A stretch of 64,000 bases of DNA, taken from the NCBI GenBank assembly GCA_016791105.1, contig JAEUNM010000101.1:1-64000 (forward strand), written 5' to 3'. The notes beneath the pieces are model-generated. The model was not told the origin of the DNA, ran no database searches, and saw only the letters and a program-made list of their open reading frames with translations. This document shows positions 28,011-37,534 of this stretch, in pieces (the stretch's first letter is position 1; every line of letters begins with the position of its first letter). A program made the translations under genes and the position numbers. The DNA comes from Rhodocyclaceae bacterium (GTDB taxonomy: Bacteria; Pseudomonadota; Gammaproteobacteria; Burkholderiales; Rhodocyclaceae).

Positions 28011-28754
28011 TTTGCTGACGGATTGGGGATTGAAATTGTCCCGGCACTCGGCCGCATTGCCGGCTTCGATGCCGCGCGCTTGCAGTTCCTTGAGCACGCA
28101 TTCGAGCCGCCGGTCGGTTTCGACGGCGTGGTCGATCAGGGCATGGATGGCCTGGGCAAGCGGATCATCCATATTGCGCGTCACCCCATACGCGGAAAAC
28201 CCCATCTGCTCGGCCTTGGCTTCGCGCGCTTCGTCGCGGCCCGGATCAAGTATGCGGGCCGGGTTGCCGACCGCCGTCGCACCGGCCGGAACGGGTTTTA
28301 CCACCACCGCATTGGAGCCAATTTTGGCGCCGTCACCCACCGCGAAACCGCCCAGCACTTTCGCACCAGCCCCCACCACCACGCCGCGGCCCAGGGTCGG
28401 ATGCCGCTTGGTACCTCGATAGAGCGAGGTGCCGCCCAGGGTTACGCCCTGGTATATGGTGCAGTCATCGCCGACCTCGGCGGTTTCGCCAATCACGACG
28501 CCCATGCCGTGATCGATGAACACGCGCCGCCCCAAGGTGGCGCCGGGGTGAATTTCTATGCCCGTAAACCAGCGCCCCAACTGCGACACCGCGCGCGCAA
28601 GCCAGCGCAATCCATTGCCCCAGAATGCATGCGCCAGCCGGTGGAACAACAGCGCGTGCACCCCGGGGTAACAGGTCAGCACTTCCCACTTGCTGCGCGC
28701 GGCGGGGTCACGCTCCAGCACGCTGGCGATGTCTTCGCGCAAATGGGCAAACAT
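27999..28754 (-). CDS. cysE: Serine O-acetyltransferase
   Basis: CysE acetylates serine with acetyl-CoA, the committed step of cysteine synthesis, so it supplies the substrate of the desulfurases downstream. The 251-residue product has the hexapeptide-repeat left-handed helix (about 65-175) with [19 protein letters not shown] and the active-site region [23 protein letters not shown]. Its length is between the short EpsC type and E. coli CysE (273). Its 3' end runs into the IscR operator of the isc operon, so read-through from cysE into isc is possible. Confidence 0.95.
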   Translation of the reverse strand: MFAHLREDIASVLERDPAARSKWEVLTCYPGVHALLFHRLAHAFWGNGLRWLARAVSQLGRWFTGIEIHPGATLGRRVFIDHGMGVVIGETAEVGDDCTIYQGVTLGGTSLYRGTKRHPTLGRGVVVGAGAKVLGGFAVGDGAKIGSNAVVVKPVPAGATAVGNPARILDPGRDEAREAKAEQMGFSAYGVTRNMDDPLAQAIHALIDHAVETDRRLECVLKELQARGIEAGNAAECRDNFNPQSVSKIVD

Positions 28755-28798
28755 GGGTAGAACTCCGATCTGGGATTGCGACTATAAACCCGAGCATT

Positions 28799-29539
28799 TT
28801 ACTCAAGATTGTCTTGGCGCGCGGATTCAAACGCGGCCAGCATGCCACGCAAAATATTCACTTCTTCGCGCTCGAGCCGGGCGCGCGCGAACAGGCGGCG
28901 CAGGCGCGGCATGAGCCGGCGCGGCCGCGCCGGATCGAGAAAACCGGACCCAACCATGGCCGACTCGAAATGCGCCAGCAGGCGCTCCACGTCTTCGTGA
29001 TGCGCGGCCTCGAATTCGATGGCCGGAGCCGCACCGGGCGCTTGCGCAGCAAGCTGCAGCTCGTAGCACAACACCTGCACTGCCGCGGCCAGATTGAGCG
29101 ATGAATAGGCCGGATTGGCAGGAATGCTCACCGGCAAATGGCACAGCGCCAATTCGTCATTGGAAAGACCGGACGTTTCATTGCCGAACACCAGCGCCAC
29201 TTCGCCGCTGCCGGCAGCCGCCACCAGTTCCGCCGCGGCCTCGCGCGCCCAACGCATCGGCACCGCCAGTTCGCGCGGCCGCGCCGTGAGCGCGGCGGCC
29301 AGCACGGTATCGGATAGCGCCTCGGGCAAACTTGCACACAGCCTGGCAGCGGCCAGTACGTCATCGGCGCCGGACGCCATGGCGGTCGCCTGCGGGTGCG
29401 GAAATTCGCGCGGATTGACCAGATAGAGCCGCGACAGTCCCATGGTTTTCATGGCCCGCGCGGCCGCACCGATATTGCCGGGATGCTGGGCTTGCGCCAG
29501 CACGATGCGTATGCGTTGAAGCGCGCCGGGGCAGTTCAT
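28799..29539 (-). CDS. trmJ: tRNA (cytidine/uridine-2'-O-)-methyltransferase TrmJ
   Basis: TrmJ is a SPOUT-fold enzyme that 2'-O-methylates position 32 of several tRNAs. The 246-residue product equals the E. coli length. It has the motifs [37 protein letters not shown] and [15 protein letters not shown]. The ATG at 29539 starts the usual N-terminus; the frame extends 20 codons upstream into suhB's leader. It is divergent from suhB with 54 nt between the starts. Confidence 0.95.
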   Translation of the reverse strand: MNCPGALQRIRIVLAQAQHPGNIGAAARAMKTMGLSRLYLVNPREFPHPQATAMASGADDVLAAARLCASLPEALSDTVLAAALTARPRELAVPMRWAREAAAELVAAAGSGEVALVFGNETSGLSNDELALCHLPVSIPANPAYSSLNLAAAVQVLCYELQLAAQAPGAAPAIEFEAAHHEDVERLLAHFESAMVGSGFLDPARPRRLMPRLRRLFARARLEREEVNILRGMLAAFESARQDNLE

Positions 29540-29593
29540 ATAAAATGCGGCCTGTTCGACTTTCCACCCAGCGCGCGCAGCGCGCTCGACGCC

Positions 29594-30394
29594 ATGCACC
29601 CCACCCTGAACATTGCCATCAAGGCCGCACGCCGGGCCGGGCAGATCATCAACCGCGCCAGCATGGATTTAGATGTCCTGAAGGTCGGCACCAAGCAGCA
29701 GAATGACTTTGTAACGGAGGTGGACCGGACCGCCGAAGCGGCCATTATCGAAGTGTTGCATGACACTTATCCGGACCACGCGATTCTAGCAGAGGAAAGC
29801 GGAGCCTCCGGCAACTCGGAATTCCAGTGGATCATAGACCCGCTGGACGGCACCACCAATTTCATCCACGGCTTCCCGCAATATTCCATTTCGATTGCGC
29901 TGGCACAACGCGGCGTGATGACGCAGGCGGTGGTGTTCGACCCCACGCGCAATGAATTATTCACCGCCAGCCGCGGCCGCGGCGCCTTCCTCAATGACAG
30001 GCGGATACGCGTCGCGAAGCGCGTGCGCCTGACGGAAGCACTGATCGGAACCGGGTTTCCCTATCGCGAGTTGCAGCGTCTGGATGCTTACCTGGCGCTA
30101 TTCAAGGACTACACGCAGAAGTGCGCCGGCATGCGCCGCGCCGGCTCGGCCGCGCTCGATCTGGCCTGGGTTGCCGCCGGACGCATGGACGGTTTTTGGG
30201 AACTGGGCCTCGCCCCCTGGGATATGGCGGCCGGCGCCCTGCTGGTGAGCGAAGCAGGCGGCCTGGTAGGTGACATGACAGGCGAATCGAACTACTTGAG
30301 CACCGGTCACATCATCGCAGCGCCGCCGAAAATTTACGCGCAAATGATCCAGCTATCGGCGCCGCATCTTGCCGCGCTGGACCTGCCGAAATAG
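29594..30394 (+). CDS. suhB: Inositol-1-monophosphatase family protein SuhB
   Basis: SuhB is a Mg-dependent inositol monophosphatase that in E. coli also works in rRNA antitermination complexes. The 266-residue product has the metal-site motifs [15 protein letters not shown] and [15 protein letters not shown] and the Glu-rich EES site. The ATG at 29594 matches the family start ([16 protein letters not shown]). It is divergent from trmJ and ends before a strong bidirectional terminator. Confidence 0.95.
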   Translation: MHPTLNIAIKAARRAGQIINRASMDLDVLKVGTKQQNDFVTEVDRTAEAAIIEVLHDTYPDHAILAEESGASGNSEFQWIIDPLDGTTNFIHGFPQYSISIALAQRGVMTQAVVFDPTRNELFTASRGRGAFLNDRRIRVAKRVRLTEALIGTGFPYRELQRLDAYLALFKDYTQKCAGMRRAGSAALDLAWVAAGRMDGFWELGLAPWDMAAGALLVSEAGGLVGDMTGESNYLSTGHIIAAPPKIYAQMIQLSAPHLAALDLPK

Positions 30395-30455
30395 GGCGGC
30401 TCCGGTGCGCTGGTAAGCAACGGCGGCCGCCACGCTTGGCGCCGTCCGCACGAAA

Positions 30456-30485
30456 AACAAAAGGCCGCGCAAGCGGCCTTTTGTT
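30456..30485. terminator. Bidirectional rho-independent terminator suhB / dctP
   Basis: A perfect 13-bp stem AACAAAAGGCCGC/GCGGCCTTTTGTT with the tetraloop GCAA. The AT-rich ends give a U-run on both strands, so it can end transcripts of suhB (+) and of the convergent TRAP gene (-). Confidence 0.85.
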
Positions 30486-30506
30486 AGCGCGAGCGCAATG
30501 CGCCGC

Positions 30507-31607
30507 TCACTTCTTCTTGGTTGGGGCCGGCGTAGTCATGACGAAATTGTCGAACCCGCGCTCGGCGACGCTGAACCACAACAACTGATCGGCGCGGAAC
30601 TTCAGCCACTGGTCATATACCTTCTTGAACTTCGGATTGGACGCGGCCGTTTCTTCATACAGCCCAAACGCTTCGTTCTGGCACGCCACCATGATTTCTT
30701 TCGAAAAGCCGGATAGTTTGGTGCCCGCACCGACCAGTTTTTTCAGTGCCGCCGGGTTCTTGGCATCGTAGCGCGCCTGCATTTCGGCATGGGCGTACAG
30801 GCAGGCGTCCTCGAGTATGGTCTGGTATTCCTTGCCGATTTCATCCCATTTCTTCTGGTTCACATAGGCGGAAAGCTGCGGCCCGCCTTCCCACCAGCCC
30901 GGATAGTAATAGAACTTGGCCACCTTGTTGAAGCCAAGCTTTTCGTCATCGTAAGGACCGACCCACTCCGCAGCGTCAATAGTGCCTTTTTCCAGAGCCG
31001 GGTAAATGTCACCCCCTGGAATTTGCTGCGCGACCACACCGACGCGCTCCATGACGCGGCCGGCAAACCCCCCGATCCGCATCTTGAGCCCCTTGAGGTC
31101 ATTGACAGTCTTGATTTCCTTGCGGAACCAGCCCCCCATCTGGGCGCCGGTGTTGCCCAGAGGAATATTGACAATGTTGTATTCCTTGAAGAATTCACGC
31201 ATCAATTCGAGGCCGCCGCCATCCAACATCCAGGCCGTTTGCTGGCGGCTATTTAGGCCGAAAGGAATCGCGCAATCAAACGCGAAAGTCGGATCCTTGC
31301 CGTGGAAATAGTAGCTTGCGGTATGGCCCATGGCGACAGTGCCATCCTTGACCGCATCCAGCACACCGGGCCCGGGGACGATTTCGCCCGCGGCGAATAC
31401 GTCGATCTGAAACTTTCCACCGGTCGCCTGCGACACACGCTTGGCCATGACTTCAGCGGCGCCGAAAATCGTGTCCAGGCTTTTCGGGAAACTCGATGCC
31501 AACCGCCATTTGACCTGAGCCTGCGCCTTGACGATGGCGGGGAACCCGATCGCGGATGCGGCAACACCGGCACCCGCAGCATTTTTTAGAAATTTGCGAC
31601 GCTCCAT
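30507..31607 (-). CDS. TRAP transporter substrate-binding protein (DctP/TakP type), orphan
   Basis: A 366-residue periplasmic binding protein of the tripartite TRAP family. The precursor has a twin-arginine-like signal (ERRKFLKNAAGAGVAASAIG, cleavage near VKAQA). Family features include the GGKFQIDVFAAGEIVPG segment, the conserved Arg region LKMRIGGFAGRV, and ALEKGTIDAAEWVGPYDD, which suggests the TakP branch that binds 2-oxo acids. No dctQ or dctM membrane genes lie beside it. RBS AGGAGG precedes the ATG and a perfect TATAAT lies 44 nt upstream. It is monocistronic, ended by the suhB/dctP terminator. Confidence 0.92.
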   Translation of the reverse strand: MERRKFLKNAAGAGVAASAIGFPAIVKAQAQVKWRLASSFPKSLDTIFGAAEVMAKRVSQATGGKFQIDVFAAGEIVPGPGVLDAVKDGTVAMGHTASYYFHGKDPTFAFDCAIPFGLNSRQQTAWMLDGGGLELMREFFKEYNIVNIPLGNTGAQMGGWFRKEIKTVNDLKGLKMRIGGFAGRVMERVGVVAQQIPGGDIYPALEKGTIDAAEWVGPYDDEKLGFNKVAKFYYYPGWWEGGPQLSAYVNQKKWDEIGKEYQTILEDACLYAHAEMQARYDAKNPAALKKLVGAGTKLSGFSKEIMVACQNEAFGLYEETAASNPKFKKVYDQWLKFRADQLLWFSVAERGFDNFVMTTPAPTKKK

Positions 31608-31650
31608 CTCAGACTCCTCCTCGCACGCGAAAAAAACTATTCAAACATGG

Positions 31651-31679
31651 ATTATAGGTCAGGCGGCCGCCGGCAAAAA
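31651..31679 (-). promoter_or_regulatory. Promoter of the TRAP binding-protein gene
   Basis: On the minus strand a perfect TATAAT (31651-31656) lies 17 nt after TTTTTG (31674-31679), a poor -35. The predicted leader is about 37 nt. The rest of the 247-nt gap (31608-31854) shows no gene. Confidence 0.45.
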
Positions 31680-31854
31680 TAGGGAAAAACCCCAAGCGGG
31701 CGGCGCACGCGCAGTCCCAGGTGACATTCCGCCCCACGCGTTCCGCAGGCATCGCCTTACCTGCCCCAAACGGGCAATCGCGTGTTTCCAGTTTGTCGGA
31801 GCGCCGCGCGCCTGTGCCCTTGCGGCAGGCGATGGCAGATACGGCATGTCTCGA

Positions 31855-33195
31855 CTAGCTGCCGGCCACCTTCATTTTCTCTATCAGGATTGAACCGGTC
31901 TGCTTGGAACCGCGCACGATACGGTCGGCGCCGATTTCGACGATGCCGCGGAACATGTCGCGCAAATTGCCGGCGATGGTAATTTCATGCACGGGATGTA
32001 CTATTTTTCCGCCTTCCACCCAGTATCCGGCCGCGCCACGCGAATAATCGCCCGTCACGTAATTGACGCCGTGGCCCAGCAGTTCGGTGACCAGCAGGCC
32101 GCGCCCCATCAGTTCGAGCATGGCGTCGAGCTTGCGCTTACCGCCGGCCAAAATCAGGTTATGCGCGCCGCCGGCATTGCCGGTGGTACGCATGCCCAAT
32201 TTTCGGGCCGAATAAACGGACAGGAAATAGCCGTTCAATACGCCATTTTCGACGACTTGCCGCTCGCGCGTTGCGACCCCCTCTTCGTCAAAGGTGCCAG
32301 AGCCCAAGCCCTTGCGTAGAAAGGGTTTTTCCTGGATATTTACACAGGGTGCGAATATCTGTTGGCCCAAAGAATCCTGCAAGAACGAAGTTTTACGGTA
32401 GAGCGCGCCGCCGCTCGCGGCATAGACGAAATTGCCGAGCAGGGCACAGGCCAGCGGCGCTTCGAACAACACCGGCACCTCGCAGGTTTCAATCTGACGC
32501 GCATCGAGCCGCGACAGTGCGCGCCGCGCGCAATAATCGCCTATCGTCACCGGGTCTGGCAGTTCGGACGGATCGCGCCGCGTGACGTACCAGTCGTCGC
32601 GCTGCATGTTGTCGGCCTGGCCCGCGATGACCGCGCAGGATATGTAGTGCCGTGAGGCCGGATAGCCCCCCATGAAGCCGAGGCTGTTGGCGGTCACGAA
32701 ATGTGATTGCTGGGCCGATACGCTGGCGCCCTCGGAATTGGTGATCTGGCGGCTCACGTCGAACGCCGCCGCTTCACAGCGCTGCGCCAGTTCGATGGCA
32801 TTTTCGACCGGCAGATCCCAGGGGTGGTACAGATCGAGATCGCTGAAATCGTTCGCCAGCAGTTCCGCTTCGGGCAAGCCCGCGCAGGGATCGTCCGCGG
32901 TCAGGCCGGCGATCGACAGCGCCGCATCGACCGTCGCATGCACTGCCGCGCGTGACAGGTCGGAACTGCTCGCGTGACCGCGCTGCCGCCCCAGATAAAC
33001 CGTAACGCCAAGACCTTTGTCGCGGTTGTACTCTATGCTTTCGACCTCGCCTTTGCGTACGGTCACTGATTGACCGTACGCTTCGGACACATCCGTACTG
33101 CAGGCCGTTGCGCCGCGCGAGCGCGCGTAGTCGAGCGCGTCCTGCGCAATGTCGGCCAGTTGATCCGCGCCGATGAAAAACCCGTCCGATGCCAT
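31855..33195 (-). CDS. pmbA: Metalloprotease subunit PmbA (TldE)
   Basis: PmbA/TldE forms a heterodimeric protease with TldD that trims unfolded peptides, such as microcin B17 precursor and CcdA. The 446-residue product is close to E. coli (450). It shows the family segments NRDKGLGVTVYLGRQRGHASSSDLS, GLGSGTFDEEGVATRE and the C-terminal GDYSRGAAGYWVEGGKI. TldE lacks the HExxxH of TldD, and none is visible here. The start at 33195 fits the family; the frame extends 24 codons upstream into the divergent promoter region. tldD is not in the window. Confidence 0.94.
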   Translation of the reverse strand: MASDGFFIGADQLADIAQDALDYARSRGATACSTDVSEAYGQSVTVRKGEVESIEYNRDKGLGVTVYLGRQRGHASSSDLSRAAVHATVDAALSIAGLTADDPCAGLPEAELLANDFSDLDLYHPWDLPVENAIELAQRCEAAAFDVSRQITNSEGASVSAQQSHFVTANSLGFMGGYPASRHYISCAVIAGQADNMQRDDWYVTRRDPSELPDPVTIGDYCARRALSRLDARQIETCEVPVLFEAPLACALLGNFVYAASGGALYRKTSFLQDSLGQQIFAPCVNIQEKPFLRKGLGSGTFDEEGVATRERQVVENGVLNGYFLSVYSARKLGMRTTGNAGGAHNLILAGGKRKLDAMLELMGRGLLVTELLGHGVNYVTGDYSRGAAGYWVEGGKIVHPVHEITIAGNLRDMFRGIVEIGADRIVRGSKQTGSILIEKMKVAGS

Positions 33196-33258
33196 TCGCC
33201 GTCCCCGCGTGGCAAAGCACGCGCAATGCCGCCCCTCGGGAGAGTGGCGGCCAAAAGC

Positions 33259-33264
33259 TATAAT
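33259..33264 (+). promoter_or_regulatory. -10 element of the darP promoter
   Basis: A perfect TATAAT 33 nt before the TTG start of darP; no convincing -35 is visible at 16-18 nt upstream. It lies in the 101-nt divergent gap with pmbA and supports the short leader and the TTG start. Confidence 0.4.
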
Positions 33265-33296
33265 CATAGCGTTTTTCGCACCCGCGCCCTGCCCCC

Positions 33297-33821
33297 TTGA
33301 AGCCAGAATCCACCAGTCCGCCGCCGGAAAAGCCCAGCAAAACCCGCTTGAAGCGCGCCATGCACGAGTTGCAGGACATCGGCAGCCAACTGGTCGATTT
33401 GTCGACGGAACGGCTGGCCAAACTGCCGCTTCCTGATGCCCTGCGCGAAGCAGTAAGGATGGCGCAGCAAATTACCAAGCATGAGGCACGGCGGCGCCAG
33501 TTGCAGTACATAGGCAGACTGATGCGCGACCTGGACGCCGAACCGATACGCGCCGCGCTGGCTGAGCTGAACGGCACTTCGCGCGCCGAAGCAGCACGCG
33601 TGCACGCACTCGAACACATGCGCGAACGCCTGCTCGAGGACGAAGCGGCGCTGACGGATATCGCCAACACCTATCCCGGCGCGGACACCCAACGCCTGCG
33701 CCAGTTGCGCCGTAATGCCCTGAAAGAGCGGGAACAGGGCCGGCCGCCACACGCATTTCGCGAACTGTTTCGCGCCCTGCGCGCGCTGCAAGATGGAAAG
33801 GACATCGGCCATGACTACTAA
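33297..33821 (+). CDS. darP: Ribosome biogenesis factor DarP (YjgA, DUF615)
   Basis: DarP binds late 50S ribosomal precursors and helps peptidyl transferase centre maturation. The 174-residue product shows the family pattern KSKTRLKRAMHELQDIG-like at the start (SKTRLKRAMHELQDIGSQLV), EARRRQLQYIGRLMRD in the middle and RQLRRNALKEREQGRPPHAFRELFR near the end. The start codon is TTG. It is divergent from pmbA, a pairing common in proteobacteria, and overlaps mogA by 11 nt. Confidence 0.94.
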   Translation: MKPESTSPPPEKPSKTRLKRAMHELQDIGSQLVDLSTERLAKLPLPDALREAVRMAQQITKHEARRRQLQYIGRLMRDLDAEPIRAALAELNGTSRAEAARVHALEHMRERLLEDEAALTDIANTYPGADTQRLRQLRRNALKEREQGRPPHAFRELFRALRALQDGKDIGHDY

Positions 33822-34404
33822 TGACACGGATTTCCGCATCGGCCTCGTATCGATATCCGACCGCGCCTCAGCGGGCGTTTATGTGGACCAAGGCCTGCCG
33901 TCCCTGCAGGAGTGGCTGGCCAGCGCGCTCACAACGCCCTTCGTGGTGGAAACGCGCCTGATTCCCGATGATCAGGCGCAAATCGAGCACACGCTGATGG
34001 ACCTGGTCGACGTGGCCGGCTGCCATCTGGTGCTCACCACAGGCGGCACCGGCCCCGCCCCGCGCGACGTGACGCCGGACGCCACGCTCGCCGTCGCGGA
34101 CCGAGAAATGCCGGGTTTTGGCGAACAGATGCGCCAGGTAAGTCTGCGCTTCGTACCGACCGCCATCCTGTCGCGCCAAGTCGGCGTGATACGCGGCAAA
34201 AGCCTCATCCTGAATCTTCCGGGCCAACCCAAGGCCATACGCGAAACACTGGAAGGACTCAAGGATGCCGACGGCAATACGGTCGTGCATGGCATATTCG
34301 CTGCCGTCCCGTACTGCCTGGACCTGATCGGCGGCCCTTACGTCGAAACCAATGCAGCGGTATGCAAGGCTTTTCGCCCCAAATCGGCGCAGCGGTCGAA
34401 ATGA
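33811..34404 (+). CDS. mogA: Molybdopterin adenylyltransferase
   Basis: MogA adenylates molybdopterin before molybdenum insertion, and so serves molybdoenzymes such as MsrP in this window. The 197-residue product has the MoCF motif TTGGTGPAPRDVTPDATLAV, EMPGFGEQMR and KSLILNLPGQPKAIRETLEG. The ATG at 33811 overlaps the darP end and follows GGAAAGGA; a start six codons earlier is possible. MoaB is a close relative, but the length and sequence fit MogA. Confidence 0.93.
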   Translation: MTTNDTDFRIGLVSISDRASAGVYVDQGLPSLQEWLASALTTPFVVETRLIPDDQAQIEHTLMDLVDVAGCHLVLTTGGTGPAPRDVTPDATLAVADREMPGFGEQMRQVSLRFVPTAILSRQVGVIRGKSLILNLPGQPKAIRETLEGLKDADGNTVVHGIFAAVPYCLDLIGGPYVETNAAVCKAFRPKSAQRSK

Positions 34405-34434
34405 CCAAGCGCTGGCAGGCCGGCGCCTGATTTT

Positions 34435-35919
34435 CTAGACGAAATCGACGACGCGGAAACGTCCGATGTCGAAATCGATGCCGGATTCCACCAGCTCGAT
34501 AGGTTCGAGCCGTATGTGGCGGCCCTGGAACGAAGCATGCAGCGGCACGCCGGGCGTAAATTCCTTGCGCCCCAGCGCCATGCGCACTTCTTCGTTATTG
34601 CGGATGGCGTCCAGCGCGAGCGCCTCTTTGGGCGCGCCGTAGCCGAACACTTCCAGCGCGGTCGGTCGCATCGCAAGCGTTTCTATGCCTATGGTGCCGC
34701 GCGCGTCGCGGCCGCGCATGAAGCGCCGCACCACACCGAGCATCCAGGCGCCGTTATCGGGCTGCAGGCCCACCAGGGTACCGACGCGCACCCAATCCGC
34801 CCCGGCGATGGGCGCGATCGCCCCGATTCCGCCCAGGCTGGCATCCGCCATTTCCCAGCGGTGCGTAAGAGAGGTTTCGGGTGCTTCCGCCCCGCGCAGC
34901 ACGTGATGGATACGCGTCAGTCCGTTGGTAACCGTGAGCGGCCCGTGCATGGCATGGCGGCGATTGCGCCGCAGCGGCTGCTGCGGCGACCAGTGCATGG
35001 CAAGGTGGCCCAAAATCTGATCGATCACGATGGCCGGAATGTCCGGATTGAGCTTCAGATCCGGCGGCGCCGCGCCGCCGGCGATGCACTGCCGCAAAGC
35101 GTCTGCCGCATCGCTGGCCGCCGCCGCACAGACAAAGCGCTGCGAAGCGATAGGCTGCGGTTTGCGCACCAGGCGCAGAGGAGGCTGCGGTTGCGCCGCA
35201 TCCAGCCAATGGGTGCTGGACGGCTCCGGCTCAGGCGTGAGAATGAAATTCGGCACGAAATACCCGACCAGAATATCCACCACCTCGATTTCGCGCGGCG
35301 ACAAGGCCTCGGGAATCGCCGTGTGGTAAGCGATCGTATGCATGTACTCGCGCTCGACGGTGGTAATTTCAGTGCCGCCGGCGTCACTCGTTTCACGCGT
35401 GGCCAAGCCCGCTTCGACCGCCGCCAGATAGGCCATGCCGATAGCCTGCCAGAGCGAATGGTCATAAGGCCCGTAGCGGTAATAATCCCATTTCAGCCGT
35501 GTGCGCCAGGCGCGGATAAGCCGCGCCGCCACACGCGGCAGGGACAGGCGGAACTGCGCCGTGCCGGCTTCGTCGGTCTGCAGCCGGTTCATGCACACTT
35601 CATAGGCGAGGCCCAGCTCGCTGTACATTTCGCGTGCGCCGCGCCAAAGTTCCACGTCATCGTCGTCGCGTTCGACGGAGTGGAAAAATTCCTGATCGAG
35701 CGCGCGCGACAAGGTATGCGCGGCCACGTCGATCTGGTGCAGCATGGTCAGTTGCTGCGCTGCCAGCAGGCTGTCGGAGCGCGACAGGGCCGCCAGCCAC
35801 TGCGTGATCTGCCGCGCCGCCTCGCGCGGCGCCTGTTCCGCCAGCGACGCCAATACCTGGCGCAGGTCGGAACTGCTCACGCGCGACAAATCGTCAGTCG
35901 AAGAAAAGATGCCCAGCAT
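34435..35919 (-). CDS. Hypothetical protein with a PilZ-like C-terminal domain
   Basis: A 494-residue soluble protein that I do not recognise as a named family. The N-terminal 300 residues are helical, with repeated Arg/Leu-rich segments. The C-terminal part has RRNRRH (about residues 335-340) followed about 35 residues later by DASLGG, which resembles the RxxxR and D/NxSxxG motifs of PilZ c-di-GMP receptors, and then a beta-rich stretch with GTLVGLQPDNGAWMLGVVRRF. The assignment to PilZ is tentative. The start MLGIFSSTDDLS was preferred; the frame extends 39 codons upstream without similarity. It is divergent from thyA and convergent with mogA. Confidence 0.65.
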   Translation of the reverse strand: MLGIFSSTDDLSRVSSSDLRQVLASLAEQAPREAARQITQWLAALSRSDSLLAAQQLTMLHQIDVAAHTLSRALDQEFFHSVERDDDDVELWRGAREMYSELGLAYEVCMNRLQTDEAGTAQFRLSLPRVAARLIRAWRTRLKWDYYRYGPYDHSLWQAIGMAYLAAVEAGLATRETSDAGGTEITTVEREYMHTIAYHTAIPEALSPREIEVVDILVGYFVPNFILTPEPEPSSTHWLDAAQPQPPLRLVRKPQPIASQRFVCAAAASDAADALRQCIAGGAAPPDLKLNPDIPAIVIDQILGHLAMHWSPQQPLRRNRRHAMHGPLTVTNGLTRIHHVLRGAEAPETSLTHRWEMADASLGGIGAIAPIAGADWVRVGTLVGLQPDNGAWMLGVVRRFMRGRDARGTIGIETLAMRPTALEVFGYGAPKEALALDAIRNNEEVRMALGRKEFTPGVPLHASFQGRHIRLEPIELVESGIDFDIGRFRVVDFV

Positions 35920-36131
35920 AGGCCCGATTTCCGTATACCACCATGTTAGGCGGATCGAATCCGCGCTTCCGGACACGGCCGCACGAGCGCTATACAAAGG
36001 CCGGCGCGGCGATGCCCACTTTCGCTCCCCTTGCATCGTATAGCGTTTTCCGGCCTTTTACAAAGCACTGGGCAAACGCGGCGGTGCCGATTCGATAAAA
36101 TTGCGCATCTCAAAGCGAGCGGCAGACCACC

Positions 36132-36926
36132 ATGCGGCAGTATCTCGATCTCATGCGCCACGTGCTGGAGCACGGCCATCCCAAGTCCGATCGTACCGGA
36201 ACCGGTACGCGATCGGTATTCGGTTGGCAAATGCGCTTCGACCTGCAGCAAGGCTTTCCGCTGCTCACAACGAAAAAACTGCACCTGCGCTCCATCATCC
36301 ATGAACTGCTTTGGTTTCTGCGCGGCGACACGAATATCGCCTACCTGAAGCAGAACGGCGTTTCGATCTGGGACGACTGGGCCGACGCAGCGGGCGATCT
36401 GGGGCCGGTGTACGGCAAACAGTGGCGCCGCTGGGAAGCGCCCGACGGCGCCACGATAGACCAGATTGCACGGCTGGTCGACGCCTTGCAGCGCAATCCC
36501 GATTCGCGCCGGCACATCGTGAGCGCGTGGAACCCGGCCGATGTCGATCGCATGGCCTTGCCACCCTGTCATGCCCTGTTCCAATTTTACGTCGCGGACG
36601 ATCGGCTGTCCTGCCAGTTATACCAGCGCAGCGCCGACATATTTCTTGGTGTGCCATTCAATATCGCGAGCTATGCGCTGCTCACCCTGATGATTGCCCA
36701 GGTGTGCGGCTACCAGCCCGGGGATTTCGTGCACACCTTCGGCGACGCCCACCTGTATTCCAATCATCTGGACCAGGCGCGCACCCAGCTCGAGCGCACG
36801 CCACGCGCCCTGCCGCGCATGCGCCTCGATCCCGCTGTGAAAAATCTGGCCGATTTTCGATTCGAACATTTCACGCTGGAAAATTACGACCCCTACCCGC
36901 ATATTCCGGCGCCGGTCGCGGTGTAG
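36132..36926 (+). CDS. thyA: Thymidylate synthase
   Basis: ThyA methylates dUMP to dTMP with methylenetetrahydrofolate, producing dihydrofolate for FolA. The 264-residue product equals E. coli ThyA in length. It has the folate and dUMP motifs [21 protein letters not shown], the catalytic cysteine in [12 protein letters not shown], and [20 protein letters not shown] -10-like TAAAAT lies at 36096-36101. folA follows after 3 nt. Confidence 0.98.
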   Translation: MRQYLDLMRHVLEHGHPKSDRTGTGTRSVFGWQMRFDLQQGFPLLTTKKLHLRSIIHELLWFLRGDTNIAYLKQNGVSIWDDWADAAGDLGPVYGKQWRRWEAPDGATIDQIARLVDALQRNPDSRRHIVSAWNPADVDRMALPPCHALFQFYVADDRLSCQLYQRSADIFLGVPFNIASYALLTLMIAQVCGYQPGDFVHTFGDAHLYSNHLDQARTQLERTPRALPRMRLDPAVKNLADFRFEHFTLENYDPYPHIPAPVAV

Positions 36927-36929
36927 GCC

Positions 36930-37466
36930 ATGCCACCGCGCATTTCGCTGATCGCGGCGCTGGCCGCCAATGGCGTGATAGGCGCCGGCAACGCGCTGCC
37001 GTGGAAATTGCCGGAAGATTTGCGCCACTTCAAAGCGCTCACCAGCGGCCATCCTGTCGTCATGGGCGGCAATACCTGGCGTTCGATCGCGCGCGCGCTT
37101 CCACAGCGCACCAATATCGTGGTGACGCGCGACCCGGCGGCGCTGCCCGCCGGCGTGCTGGCCGCACCCGATCTGGCGGCTGCACTGGCCCTGGCAGGCG
37201 CAAGTGCGGGCGCGGATGAAGTTTTCGTCATCGGCGGCGCGCAAATCTATGCCCTGGCCCTGCCGCTCGCCGAACGTCTGTATCTGACCGAAATTCACGC
37301 CGACATTGAAGGTGATACCTGTTTTCCGGCCATTGAGTACGCGCATTGGGCGGAAATCGCGCGCAGCCCGCAAAAATCTGCAAACGGCCTGGAATTCGAT
37401 TTCGCCGTCTACGAGCGCCGCAGCACGAGTGCAACCGAGGCCCCACAAACGCCCGCCACGCCGTAA
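36930..37466 (+). CDS. folA: Dihydrofolate reductase
   Basis: FolA reduces dihydrofolate to tetrahydrofolate with NADPH, completing the cycle begun by ThyA. The 178-residue product has ISLIAALAANGVIG, the active-site acid Asp30 in LPEDLRHFK, VFVIGGAQIY and the C-terminal strand. Where E. coli has MGRHTW (Arg44 and His45 contact the NADPH 2'-phosphate) this protein has MGGNTW (Gly47, Asn48), so cofactor contacts differ. It follows thyA by 3 nt and is about 18 residues longer at the C-terminus than E. coli FolA. Confidence 0.96.
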   Translation: MPPRISLIAALAANGVIGAGNALPWKLPEDLRHFKALTSGHPVVMGGNTWRSIARALPQRTNIVVTRDPAALPAGVLAAPDLAAALALAGASAGADEVFVIGGAQIYALALPLAERLYLTEIHADIEGDTCFPAIEYAHWAEIARSPQKSANGLEFDFAVYERRSTSATEAPQTPATP

Positions 37467-37534
37467 AATCCGGCGCCACCGCAAGCCGCCAACTGTCGGC
37501 GTGCCGAAACGATATTCAAGGGGAGATTCAGACC

